33,068 nt of DNA from NCBI GenBank assembly GCA_910588895.1, contig CAJUSS010000010.1, positions 10,200-43,267 of the forward strand. The letters are read 5' to 3'. Each line of letters begins with the position of its first letter. The stretch's first letter is position 1. Positions 1-7,562 of the stretch are shown here, piece by piece. A program made the position numbers and the translations under genes. The notes beneath the pieces are model-generated. The model searched no databases and was not told the DNA's origin. It saw only the letters and a program-made list of their open reading frames with translations. The stretch comes from an uncultured Lachnospiraceae bacterium. Its GTDB lineage: Bacteria > Bacillota > Clostridia > Lachnospirales > Lachnospiraceae.

Positions 1-88
1 CCGGGCAGAGCTCCTTCCCCTTGGTCCTCTCCCTCGCCGGGCAGCGCTCCTTCCCCTTGGTCCTCTCCCTCGCCGGGAGAATCTCCCT
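1..88 (-). repeat. 36-bp tandem repeat in the adhesin stalk
   Basis: Bases 1-36 and 37-72 are identical except for one position, and the next copy degenerates from about 80. On the coding strand each unit encodes the 12-residue block PGEGEDQGEGAL in frame. The array continues off the left edge, so the copy number is unknown. Confidence 0.9.
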
Positions 89-2045
89 CCGCTCTTTCAG
101 CTGCCGGTTCCGAAGGGCTTTCTCTCCTCTCCTCCCCCGTCACAGACGAAAGCGCTCCTCCTTTCCAGCCCGCCGCTGCATCTGATCTGCCGCTTCCCAC
201 CGCGGGATCTGTCCCCTCTGCTCTTTCAGCCTCCTGACCATCGCCCTCGTTTCCGGTGTCTGCGCCCTCCGATCCTGCAGCGGCCATCATCACCCGGCTG
301 ACATCTCTGGGAGACCGCACGATCGCTGCCTCTGGCAGCACCTCCTCTGCCGCCCAGGCCTCCGGCGCCTGCGTATCCAGCCCTGCCGCTCCTGCCCCAG
401 GCGACCTGGTATCATCCGCCTCCCAGTACCTTCCTTTAGCCTGTACTGAAACGCAAGTTGCCTGCGGGCGCTTCTGACCGGGATCCTCACCGCCAGATCC
501 GTAGGGCAGATAGCCTTCCAACGGCGCTGTTTCCTCAAAGGTATAGCCGTAGACCAACGCGGTAAACTGGTCATACGCAAGGTCCCGCTCTGCCTCCAGC
601 TGCGCTCCGCCGCTGCCATCCACCGCGTGATAGTCGCAGAGCGCAGCGCAGGCACTTACCGCGGACTCCCACGCCTCCCACGCCTCTTCCTCCAGCTGCT
701 CCCACACACGCTCCGAAGTCCCGTCATAGACGATCTCCGGATCCGGATGCCCGCCGCAATAGGTCTTTTCAAAATGATAGGTCTTCTTATCCCAATGGCT
801 CAGCCTGCCCCCTTCTCCGGTCAACTGCTTTTCACAGCGTGCTTTCCAGCCATCCCAGGTCTCCAGCTGTCCTTTATCCAATATGGTCCCTTCCAGCTGC
901 CCGGCATCAAAACGCTCCAGCACCTGGAACTCTACGCCTTCCAGGGGATCGCCTGTATCCCCGTCCCTCTTTTCCAGTTCTACTCCGTACAAGGCCGCAA
1001 AGTCTTCCTGATGCCGGTAAAGCTCCCCTCCGGGAAGATACCAGCTGCCCGGATCCTCCGGCCGGGGCGGGGTGTAGATCTTAAAGTAGCAGCTTAAGGG
1101 CACGGTCACATCTACGCCAGAGGCCAGGTGCTGATAATGTGGGTAGACCGAAGGCCATGCGATGTAGATCAGCCCGATCGGCATGGCTTCGCTCAGCAGA
1201 GAACCCTCCGATGCAGTACCCGTCACCGCGATCATCCCATTTTCCGGCTGTCCGCAGGTAAAAACGATCTGGTCCTCCTCCCACTGGCAGGACCATCCGT
1301 CAGGCATCTGGTATACATAGTCCTTGATCGCCTCCGACTTATCGCCTCGTTCAAATACCACCTGGCAGGTCCCGTCCTCCTGCCACTGGGCCTGCCAGAT
1401 CGGGGCTTTCTCTTCATATTTTGATGCAAAGGACGGGATATACCGGCTGGTATCCCCATAATTCTCCTCGATCGCCTGACAGATCGTGTCGATCATCTCT
1501 GCCGACCGCTCCGTCAGCTCCTTTGCCGGTATCCCGCACCAGCTTCGGACATGTCTGTAGAGACCTTCCATCTCCTGCTTTAACTGCTCCGTGCCGATCC
1601 AGTTCGGAGATAGGATCCCCCACACTGCCGCCTGGGCCGCCAGATAATCCCCGGCTTCCAGATCGCCGGTCTCGCCTCGCCGCATCCCGCAGCACTGCAG
1701 GACCAGCGACACCAGATCATACTGGGAACTGGTAAAATACTGGCCGGAACTGATCTTATCCGGCACTTCTGCACCATCCAGGTCTGTCCCCAACCGGGCA
1801 TGCTGCTGTACGCACAAAAGGGGACTCCCGTCATCTTTCATCCAATAATAGATCCCGCTGCCGATCCGCTCCCCAAAAAAATCAAAGGATACGTTCGTCA
1901 GCATGCTCCGCCTGTCCTTCATCTGGATGGTAAAGCTGGCCGACTGGGCCAGCACATCCCCCCGCAGGAACGAAAGGCAGGGGGACAAGGTCAAAAAAAT
2001 GGTCAAAAACAGGGCGACTGCCCTTTTTTTCCTTTTATCCTTCAT
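1..2045 (-). CDS. Secreted thioester-domain / SpaA-like surface adhesin (3' end off the window)
   Basis: The frame begins at ATG 2045 behind GGAGA and stays open to base 1, giving about 681 residues with no stop, so the C-terminus lies outside the window. Residues 1-34 are a basic then hydrophobic signal peptide ending near VLAQ. Cys78 (SPLLCVQ) and Gln138 (AAQAAVW) match the Cys...TQxA-type pair that forms the internal thioester of Gram-positive TED adhesins. Near residues 352-375 the stretch KRDGDTGDPLEGVEFQVLE is the first strand of a SpaA/Cna-B prealbumin-like domain. From about residue 560 the chain becomes Gly/Glu/Ala/Pro-rich and ends in 12-residue repeats, probably a wall-spanning stalk. 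TED proteins of this layout are known as covalent adhesins. Host or glycan binding is inference, and a sortase motif would lie beyond the edge. Confidence 0.85.
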   Translation of the reverse strand, partial: MKDKRKKRAVALFLTIFLTLSPCLSFLRGDVLAQSASFTIQMKDRRSMLTNVSFDFFGERIGSGIYYWMKDDGSPLLCVQQHARLGTDLDGAEVPDKISSGQYFTSSQYDLVSLVLQCCGMRRGETGDLEAGDYLAAQAAVWGILSPNWIGTEQLKQEMEGLYRHVRSWCGIPAKELTERSAEMIDTICQAIEENYGDTSRYIPSFASKYEEKAPIWQAQWQEDGTCQVVFERGDKSEAIKDYVYQMPDGWSCQWEEDQIVFTCGQPENGMIAVTGTASEGSLLSEAMPIGLIYIAWPSVYPHYQHLASGVDVTVPLSCYFKIYTPPRPEDPGSWYLPGGELYRHQEDFAALYGVELEKRDGDTGDPLEGVEFQVLERFDAGQLEGTILDKGQLETWDGWKARCEKQLTGEGGRLSHWDKKTYHFEKTYCGGHPDPEIVYDGTSERVWEQLEEEAWEAWESAVSACAALCDYHAVDGSGGAQLEAERDLAYDQFTALVYGYTFEETAPLEGYLPYGSGGEDPGQKRPQATCVSVQAKGRYWEADDTRSPGAGAAGLDTQAPEAWAAEEVLPEAAIVRSPRDVSRVMMAAAGSEGADTGNEGDGQEAERAEGTDPAVGSGRSDAAAGWKGGALSSVTGEERRESPSEPAAERAEGDSPGEGEDQGEGALPGEGEDQGEGALP

Positions 2046-2097
2046 GTTTTCTCCTTTCCACGATATAATGGAGAAGAAGAGCTTCCTGATCCTATCT

Positions 2098-2145
2098 GAT
2101 CTTCAATAAGCGAAATTTTCAATGTACGAGATCTTCAATGTACGA
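2098..2145. repeat. Three tandem 16-bp direct repeats in the adhesin leader
   Basis: Three contiguous units lie at 2098-2113, 2114-2129 and 2130-2145: GATCTTCAATAAGCGA, AATTTTCAATGTACGA and GATCTTCAATGTACGA. The core TTCAAT and the terminal CGA are shared by all three. They lie about 75-125 nt downstream of the predicted transcription start of the adhesin gene. They could be an operator for a DNA-binding regulator or part of a structured leader. No known motif was recognised. Confidence 0.75.
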
Positions 2146-2160
2146 AACGATCTGGGGATA

Positions 2161-2195
2161 CCGGTCCAGAACAGACCGGCTGCCGGATCTCCGGC
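2161..2195 (-). promoter_or_regulatory. Two adjacent hairpins in the adhesin 5' leader
   Basis: CCGGTC (2161-2166) pairs with GACCGG (2174-2179) across a 7-nt loop. GCCGGATCTCCGGC (2182-2195) forms a second, shorter dyad. Both lie in the about 175-nt untranslated leader between the predicted start site and the adhesin ATG. No known riboswitch class was recognised. Confidence 0.5.
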
Positions 2196-2227
2196 TTGCG
2201 ATATAAGAATGATACCGCCACAAGGAC

Positions 2228-2256
2228 ATTATATATCTTTCTTGCAGGATCTGCAA
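2228..2256 (-). promoter_or_regulatory. Sigma-A promoter for the adhesin gene
   Basis: On the minus strand TTGCAG (2256-2251) is followed by a 17-bp spacer and a perfect TATAAT (2233-2228). Transcription would start near 2221, leaving a leader of about 175 nt. The -35 region overlaps the dyad CTTGCAG-GAT-CTGCAAG (2241-2257), which could itself be an operator. Confidence 0.75.
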
Positions 2257-2340
2257 GCATTTTTTTGAAAAATTTTACAGGGATATATTGGCGATCGTTG
2301 CTGTCCATATCCACACGGACCGTTGTATAGATGCAGACGC

Positions 2341-2631
2341 ATGACTGATGGAGATGTTCCTAAACTCACTCTGGAACGATACGCCGAAATAGCAGCTCTG
2401 GCACAAAAAAGACGTTCGGAAAAGGTCAGACCGATCATCTCTCTTCATATCTCACCTGAAACGCTCGACATAAGCAGAAGCCACCGGAACGATGTCTCCT
2501 ACCATATCCATTTTCTGTCCTCCACGGCTCCCATACCATGGATCTTGCTCGTCAGCCTTATGGTAGCCGCCGCCATATTTTCATTTTACATTACTTGTCC
2601 CACGCTTTTTTTGTTCTTATCCACCAGCTGA
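2341..2631 (+). CDS. Doubtful small tail-anchored protein
   Basis: This is an open frame of 96 codons. It has a charged helical N-terminal half (LTLERYAEIAALAQKRR) and a C-terminal hydrophobic segment (IPWILLVSLMVAAAIFSFYI) that could be a membrane anchor. There is no convincing ribosome binding site before ATG 2341, and codon use lacks the strong ATC and CTG bias of neighbouring genes. It lies in an otherwise empty 780-bp gap, so it is kept as a possibility only. It could equally be a chance frame or a decayed gene. Confidence 0.2.
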   Translation: MTDGDVPKLTLERYAEIAALAQKRRSEKVRPIISLHISPETLDISRSHRNDVSYHIHFLSSTAPIPWILLVSLMVAAAIFSFYITCPTLFLFLSTS

Positions 2632-2761
2632 CCCTTGCATTAAATAAGGCTATACCTCCCGGCCAGTCTGGAAACGGGACTACATTTATCGTTTATCTGC
2701 CCGCAGGATAGCCGCCGGATCCCAGGTGTCGGGCGATCGGCAGGCGATCGATCAAAAACAG

Positions 2762-2790
2762 TTGACATCTATCCCACCTTATGATACTGT
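2762..2790 (+). promoter_or_regulatory. Possible promoter of the AraC gene
   Basis: There is a perfect TTGACA at 2762-2767. The best downstream -10 candidates are weak: GATACT (15-bp spacer) or TACTGT (17-bp spacer). The perfect -35 with a poor -10 would suit an activator-dependent or autoregulated promoter. That is inference. Confidence 0.4.
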
Positions 2791-2824
2791 AGCAAAACAC
2801 AAACACGAGAAAAAGGAGTCCGCT

Positions 2825-3700
2825 ATGGAAGATTCTCTTTCGATCAATATCCTGGGCAACGGAGGACAGCCGCTCTGCCTGAACGCTTTTGGCCATTCGG
2901 TCACCATGCCCTTCCATAAATATGGGCCGGCAGTGCGCCCTTATTATCTGATCCATTATATCCTGGAGGGGAAAGGAGAGTTTATCGTAAATGAGACCCA
3001 TTATGGACTTTCGGCCGGAAAAGGCTTCCTGATCGAGCCAGATCATCAGACCACCTACATATCCGACGGGGAAGATCCTTGGACTTACATCTGGGTGGGG
3101 TTTTCCGGCGGGGACGCGAAAAGGATCGTTTCTTCCTTAGGGCTTTCCCAGGAACAGCCGATCTTTAAGTGTGCGCAGAAGGAGAAACTGACCGACTGTA
3201 TCTTGGGCATGATCGAGCATGAGCACAGCAATGCGGAGGATACCTTCTACTCTCTGGCGATGCTGTATCTATTTTTGAGCACCGTTGCCGCCTCGGACCG
3301 CGGTGTGTCCGCACGCCCAAGCAGCAACCTCTACGTGGACCAGGCGATCGCCTATATCCGCGACCATATCACAGAGCCTCTGCAGGCGGATGAGGTGGCG
3401 CGGTATGTGGGGCTGAACCGGAGCTACTTGAGTACCTTGTTCAAGCAGCACACCGGCCTCTCGCCTTTACGGTATATCCAGCAGTTCCGCCTGACCAAGG
3501 CCCAACACCTTTTGGAATCCTCCCAGCTTTCCGTAGCGGCGATCGCCTATTCCTGCGGATACCAGCAGCCGGGATCCCTGATCAAGCTCTTCAAGCAGCA
3601 ATATGGGCTATCTCCCTCCTCCTACCGAAAAAAGATCCTCCAGGAGACCGCCGATGCCAGAAGGAGCGTCCACACCAAAAAAACGGCCTCCGGACCATAA
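2825..3700 (+). CDS. AraC-family transcriptional regulator (sugar-responsive type)
   Basis: This is a 291-residue protein. ATG 2825 was chosen because AAAAAGGAG sits six bases upstream; a longer frame from 2726 has no such site. Residues about 20-110 resemble an AraC N-terminal cupin ligand pocket (HYILEGKGEFIV, then GKGFLIEPD). Residues about 190-285 form the double helix-turn-helix, with the family signatures LNRSYLSTLFKQHTGLSPL and IAYSCGYQQPGSLIKLFKQQ. Such regulators often sit beside alpha-galactosidase genes and respond to raffinose-family sugars. Here the gene converges on an alpha-galactosidase operon, so control of that operon is a reasonable inference. Its DNA target is not identified. 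Confidence 0.88.
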   Translation: MEDSLSINILGNGGQPLCLNAFGHSVTMPFHKYGPAVRPYYLIHYILEGKGEFIVNETHYGLSAGKGFLIEPDHQTTYISDGEDPWTYIWVGFSGGDAKRIVSSLGLSQEQPIFKCAQKEKLTDCILGMIEHEHSNAEDTFYSLAMLYLFLSTVAASDRGVSARPSSNLYVDQAIAYIRDHITEPLQADEVARYVGLNRSYLSTLFKQHTGLSPLRYIQQFRLTKAQHLLESSQLSVAAIAYSCGYQQPGSLIKLFKQQYGLSPSSYRKKILQETADARRSVHTKKTASGP

Positions 3701-3734
3701 AAAGGACTGCTGCAGAGCTGCAGCAGTCCTTTTT
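3699..3734. terminator. Bidirectional terminator between the AraC and yczE-like genes
   Basis: The dyad is perfect with 17-bp arms: AAAAAGGACTGCTGCAG (3699-3715) and CTGCAGCAGTCCTTTTT (3718-3734). It overlaps the last two bases of the AraC stop codon. A/T tracts on both sides let it act on both convergent transcripts. Confidence 0.92.
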
Positions 3735-3757
3735 ATCAAACTCTGGGGCAAGGCGGT

Positions 3758-4390
3758 CTATCTGCGCCCGTACAAAAAAGGCTCCGACACATGTGTGTTG
3801 AACCACTGGATCACCGGCCCCATGAACAAGGCTGTGATGATGGTCCCCACGCCGATGGTCACATGGAAGAGCAGGCCAGTCAGGACACAGACCAGATCGG
3901 TAGCGATCCTGCACAGACGGAATGCCATCAGCTTGTACTTATTGGCAGCGATCAGCGAGACCGCATCGTAAGCGGACACCCCGAGGTCCGCGGTAAAATA
4001 GATCGAGGCAGAAAAGCAGGTGCCCAGGATGCCGACCAACATGATCCCTACCCGCACCGCCATCCCCGGCTGCGGGAACAGGCGGTCTAACAGTCCCCGC
4101 ATAAGATCTGCCGCAGCTCCCGTAAGAAACAGGTTGATCAACGTGGCGATCCCGATATAGTGCTTCTCGAGAAAGAACACGCCCACCAGCAGCCCACCGG
4201 TCACGATCAGATAAAAGGTGCTGTATGTGGAATGAAAGATATTTCCGATCCCTGTGACAAAGCAGGTGAAGGGATCCGCCCCCAGGTCGGCCTTCTGGAG
4301 CGCCCCTACGCAAAAGCCGGTGACGATCACCCCGAAAAAGGACATCCCTATCCGTTTCCATTTTTGTGCCTTCTCTTTCTCTTCCATCAT
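3758..4390 (-). CDS. YczE-like integral membrane protein
   Basis: This is a 210-residue protein. The start was placed at the ATG-ATG pair at 4390 because GGAAGGAG lies just upstream; the ATG at 4414 has no RBS. About five or six hydrophobic segments are visible, including GMSFFGVIVTGFCVGAL and GIMLVGILGTCFSASIYF. The motif KADLGADPFTCFVTGIG and its later echo TADLGVSAYDAVSLI are typical of the YczE/YitT-like membrane family, which has an internal repeat. The function of the family is not settled. The gene follows the alpha-galactosidase after 52 bp and ends before a strong terminator, so the two probably share a transcript. A link to sugar or ion movement is only a guess. Confidence 0.75.
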   Translation of the reverse strand: MMEEKEKAQKWKRIGMSFFGVIVTGFCVGALQKADLGADPFTCFVTGIGNIFHSTYSTFYLIVTGGLLVGVFFLEKHYIGIATLINLFLTGAAADLMRGLLDRLFPQPGMAVRVGIMLVGILGTCFSASIYFTADLGVSAYDAVSLIAANKYKLMAFRLCRIATDLVCVLTGLLFHVTIGVGTIITALFMGPVIQWFNTHVSEPFLYGRR

Positions 4391-4442
4391 ACGCTCCTTC
4401 CATCTCTGCCGCATTCCTGCCTTCTGTCAGCCCGGTCACACA

Positions 4443-6677
4443 TCATGCATCCGCCTCTAGGACCACGATCCTGGACCAGAAATCACCACAGGGCTGGGCG
4501 TCATGGGGCAGCTCTCCTGCAGACATATCGGTGGTGATCAGTCCCATGTTCATCAGCTCACTTCCATAGAAGCTGCCTGTATCCACCTCGTCCTCGATGG
4601 TATGATATAAGAAGCGGTCCTCCAGTCCTTTCAGATAAAGCCTGCGGAAGGCGCTGTTCACATCGTTCAAGATCTTAAAGTAGGCCACGATCGCCTGCTT
4701 CTTATCCTCGGACACCACCATCCAGGCTGTAAAATTCCCTTCAAAGGGGCTCAGCAGCCGGTAAAAGACACCGGTATGGGTCAGTTTTCTGTACTTTTTC
4801 ACAAAACGGATCTGCTCTTTTACAAGCTTTCGCTCCTCATCGGTCAGTCTTGCCAGATCCAGCTCGTAGCCAAAGGCACCGAAGGCAGCCACGTCACCCC
4901 GGGTCTTTAACGGGGCGCTGCGGGCGAGCTGATGGTTAGGCGTGATCGATACATGGGCGCCCATGGAGCTGACCGGGTACGCATAAGAGGTACCGTACTG
5001 GATCCTCTGGCGCTCTACCGCATCTGTATCATCGCTGGTCCAGCACTGAGGCGCATAGTAGAGAAGGCCCGGATCGAACCTCCCGCCGCCGCTGGCGCAG
5101 GATTCAAAGAGGATCTGGGGGAACCGCTTGTTCAGCCGGTCGTAGAGATCATACAATCCCAGGATATAACGATGGAAGATCTCGCCCTGCTGCTCTGCCC
5201 CGTAGCCTGCGGAAAAGCACTCTGTGATGTTGCGGTTCATATCCCATTTGATATAGGAAATCTTGGACTCACCGATCAGCTTCTCCACCATCTCATAGAT
5301 ATAGTCCACCACTTCTTTTCTGGAAAAGTCCAGCACATACTGCCGTCTCCCATGGGAAGCATGGCGGCCCGGTGTCTGGATGATCCAATCCGGGTGGGCA
5401 CGGTACAGCTCACTGTCTTTATTGACCATCTCCAGCTCGAACCAGAGGCCAAAACGCAGGCCCAGCGCCTCGATCTTCTCTGACAGTCCCTTGATCCCTC
5501 CCGGCAGGCGGTCCATATTGGGCCACCAATCGCCCAGGCCGCTGGTCTCGTCGCAGCGGGTGCTGAACCAGCCGTCATCTAGGACAAAGAGCTCCACGCC
5601 GTCCGCCTTGGCATTTTCCGCGATCTTCAACAGCTTTTCTTCTGTAAAGTCAAAGTAAGTAGCTTCCCAGTTGTTCAGCAGCACCGGGCGCTCCCTATCC
5701 CTCCAGTAGCCTCTGGCCAGCCTGGTGCGGTACAGCCTGTGGTAGGCCTGGCTCATGCCGTTCATCCCTTCCGTGGAATAGATCATCACTGCCTCCGGGG
5801 TCTGGAAGCTCTCCTGTGGCTTTAAGCACCAGGAAAATCCAAAGGGATTGATCCCGATCATCATCCGGGTGACCCCGTAGGTATCCACCTCTGCCTGGGC
5901 TAAGAAATTCCCGCTGTAGACCAGAGAAAAGCCGATGACCTCGCCCTGGTGCTCGTCCGCCGTCGGGCGCTTTAAGAACACAAAGGGATTGTGGTGATGG
6001 CTGGAAGCCCCTCTGGTGCTGCTGACCGACTGGATCCCCTGCTGCAGCCTCCTTGTCTTTAAAAACCGCTCTCTCCCCCATGCGCCGGAAAACTGGACCC
6101 ACTCATATCCGTCGTCGGGCAGATCCAGGGAAAGGCTCATGGCCCTGGTGATCTGATAAGCTTCCTGGCCCTTATTCTCAAAGCGGGCACTCCTTGCGAT
6201 CCCGTCCACATCCCGGAAGATCGTGTACAGCAAGGTCAGCTCCACGTTTAAAAGCGTATCCCGCAGTACGATCTTTAGTGTCTCCGCTTCGTCCTCGGAC
6301 TCTGTATAGGTGGCCGGAAGCCCGTCTAAAGCCGGCTTTCCCTTGCTGATCTCATGGGAGACATACCGAAAGTCCGTGATCCGGCTGCCGTCCGGCTGAC
6401 AGATCTCCAATGCGGGCATGCGGAAATCCGTGGTCCCATAAGCCGGGTATTCCTGCTTTAAATGCTCCAGCGTAAACGAATACTCATCGTCGAACACATA
6501 GGCGCTCACAGGACGATATCGATTTTCCAGCAGATAGCCGTGATCCTCCCGCTGCGGGATCCTCCTCCCGAGATACAGCTGGCCCAACTGGCCATTGCGC
6601 AGGATCCGCATCAGATAGCTGATCCTGTCATTATAAAGGTGAAATTCCCCTGTCTTTTCATTAAATACGATTCCCAT
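4443..6677 (-). CDS. Alpha-galactosidase, glycoside hydrolase family 36
   Basis: This is a 744-residue retaining alpha-galactosidase that removes alpha-1,6-linked galactose from melibiose, raffinose and related plant oligosaccharides. The start at 6677 is set by CCAGGAGGG; an upstream frame to 6809 lacks an RBS. The N-terminal beta domain spans about 1-330 and the catalytic barrel begins near WEATYFDFTEEKLL. The nucleophile is Asp479 in YIKWDMNR and the acid/base is Asp549 in WTSDDTDA. These correspond to D478 and D548 of the Geobacillus AgaA enzyme. CASGGGRFDPG is also conserved. There is no signal peptide, so it acts in the cytoplasm on imported sugars. The length is normal for the family. 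Confidence 0.95.
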   Translation of the reverse strand: MGIVFNEKTGEFHLYNDRISYLMRILRNGQLGQLYLGRRIPQREDHGYLLENRYRPVSAYVFDDEYSFTLEHLKQEYPAYGTTDFRMPALEICQPDGSRITDFRYVSHEISKGKPALDGLPATYTESEDEAETLKIVLRDTLLNVELTLLYTIFRDVDGIARSARFENKGQEAYQITRAMSLSLDLPDDGYEWVQFSGAWGRERFLKTRRLQQGIQSVSSTRGASSHHHNPFVFLKRPTADEHQGEVIGFSLVYSGNFLAQAEVDTYGVTRMMIGINPFGFSWCLKPQESFQTPEAVMIYSTEGMNGMSQAYHRLYRTRLARGYWRDRERPVLLNNWEATYFDFTEEKLLKIAENAKADGVELFVLDDGWFSTRCDETSGLGDWWPNMDRLPGGIKGLSEKIEALGLRFGLWFELEMVNKDSELYRAHPDWIIQTPGRHASHGRRQYVLDFSRKEVVDYIYEMVEKLIGESKISYIKWDMNRNITECFSAGYGAEQQGEIFHRYILGLYDLYDRLNKRFPQILFESCASGGGRFDPGLLYYAPQCWTSDDTDAVERQRIQYGTSYAYPVSSMGAHVSITPNHQLARSAPLKTRGDVAAFGAFGYELDLARLTDEERKLVKEQIRFVKKYRKLTHTGVFYRLLSPFEGNFTAWMVVSEDKKQAIVAYFKILNDVNSAFRRLYLKGLEDRFLYHTIEDEVDTGSFYGSELMNMGLITTDMSAGELPHDAQPCGDFWSRIVVLEADA

Positions 6678-6725
6678 TTTATCCCTCCTGGATCTATAGA
6701 CGATATGATGTGGTGCTATGACCCT

Positions 6726-6754
6726 ATTGTATCTGTTTTCAGTCTTCTTTCCAG
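6726..6754 (-). promoter_or_regulatory. Promoter of the alpha-galactosidase operon with a cre-like site
   Basis: On the minus strand CTGGAA (6754-6749) and TACAAT (6731-6726) are separated by 17 bp. TGAAAACAGATACA (6741-6728) overlaps the -10 and fits most positions of the CcpA catabolite-response consensus TGWAANCGNTNWCA, but it lacks the central CG. Catabolite repression would suit a sugar hydrolase. The assignment is tentative. Confidence 0.4.
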
Positions 6755-6805
6755 ATGGAGATGCCGCAAAAAACTGTCCATTTGTTAGATTTGCAGAAGA
6801 TCGCT

Positions 6806-7357
6806 TCACAGGAAAAGATCTTGGCCGTGGAATACCAGCTGGCAGAGTGTCTTGTATTCCTGATAAGCCGGATATCCCTCCAGCTCCGCAAGCTCCCGTC
6901 CCACACCTTCGTAGTAGAGGCAGTGGAGCTCCTTCCGCTTCTCATTGAACCGCTCCCAAAAGCGCTCCCCCTCCAGCAGGTAGTCCTTGGAGGTGCTGCG
7001 GATATTGCTCAGCTTATCCCCCAGGACCAAGATCTTCTCTTCCCGGGAAGCGTGCTTTAGATGCTCGATGGTGGCAGACTTCCTCTCCAGCCAGGATCTG
7101 GTCTTATCCTCCGTCTCCGCCATCACCAGAGCGGTCACCCGCTGGCCGAACGCCTCTTTAAGCTGCTCCTTCGTCACCCCCGCATCCTCCACCACATCAT
7201 GGAGGAGCGCCGCCGCGATCATCTCGGGGTCCTTCGTCATAGACGCCACGATCACAGCCGTCTCCATGGGATGGACGATATACGGGATGTTCGTTCCTTT
7301 CCGTACCGCCCCTTTATGCGCTTCTCTTGCAAATGCCACCGCCTTTTTCACGATCAT
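6806..7357 (-). CDS. Single-domain HD (p)ppGpp hydrolase-like protein
   Basis: This 183-residue protein has the Mn-dependent HD fold of the RelA/SpoT hydrolase domain and of MESH1-type enzymes. Visible metal and active-site residues are His29 (IVHP), His53-Asp54 (LLHDVVED) and Asp114 (GDKLSNI). It has no synthetase, TGS or ACT domain, so it probably cleaves the 3'-pyrophosphate of (p)ppGpp or a related nucleotide. GGAGGAG before ATG 7357 fixes the start. It lies 128 bp upstream of the alpha-galactosidase in the same direction but is separated from it by a likely promoter. The substrate is inferred from family membership and has not been established here. Confidence 0.82.
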   Translation of the reverse strand: MIVKKAVAFAREAHKGAVRKGTNIPYIVHPMETAVIVASMTKDPEMIAAALLHDVVEDAGVTKEQLKEAFGQRVTALVMAETEDKTRSWLERKSATIEHLKHASREEKILVLGDKLSNIRSTSKDYLLEGERFWERFNEKRKELHCLYYEGVGRELAELEGYPAYQEYKTLCQLVFHGQDLFL

Positions 7358-7492
7358 ATCCGCTCCTCCATACCACTGCGCCGCTATCCGCGCACCGATC
7401 CCCTGTACTCTGTCCTCTATACCTGTAACCGCTCAGATGACCTGACCTGTCATCTTATCATAACATACCAGGGCAAAATATAGAAGATAAAC

Positions 7493-7521
7493 TTGTAAGA
7501 TCGGTAGTTTTCTGCTATGCT
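7493..7521 (+). promoter_or_regulatory. Promoter candidate for the membrane-anchored protein gene
   Basis: TTGTAA (7493-7498), a 17-bp spacer and TATGCT (7516-7521) match the sigma-A consensus at four of six positions each. A second TATAGT lies directly downstream. The site is about 40 bp upstream of the start codon. Confidence 0.5.
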
Positions 7522-7562
7522 ATAGTTACTTTTTTGTTTTAAACCGAATGGAGATACAGCTT

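Larger units (their letters stand above)
2046..2824. other. Long intergenic region
   Basis: This gap between the adhesin start and the AraC gene holds the adhesin leader and promoter (2046-2256), one doubtful small frame (2341-2631), and a possible promoter for the AraC gene. From 2632 to 2760 nothing recognisable was seen. Confidence 0.7.

Noticed and set aside
1..88. The 36-bp repeats as part of a CRISPR array
   Set aside because: The units are contiguous with no spacers and translate in frame within the adhesin.
2041..2069. A plus-strand TATAAT with a weak -35 over the adhesin start
   Set aside because: The -35 matches only three of six positions and no plus-strand product follows, so it is likely chance.
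2098..2195. A c-di-GMP riboswitch in the adhesin leader
   Set aside because: The conserved core sequences of the GEMM classes were not found, although adhesins are often controlled this way.
2241..2266. A hairpin followed by T7, looking like a plus-strand terminator
   Set aside because: No plus-strand gene precedes it, and the same bases form the -35 and spacer of a strong minus-strand promoter, which explains them better.
4932..5483. A 183-codon frame opposite the alpha-galactosidase
   Set aside because: It is antisense to the catalytic barrel, has no RBS or family resemblance, and is a by-product of the coding strand.
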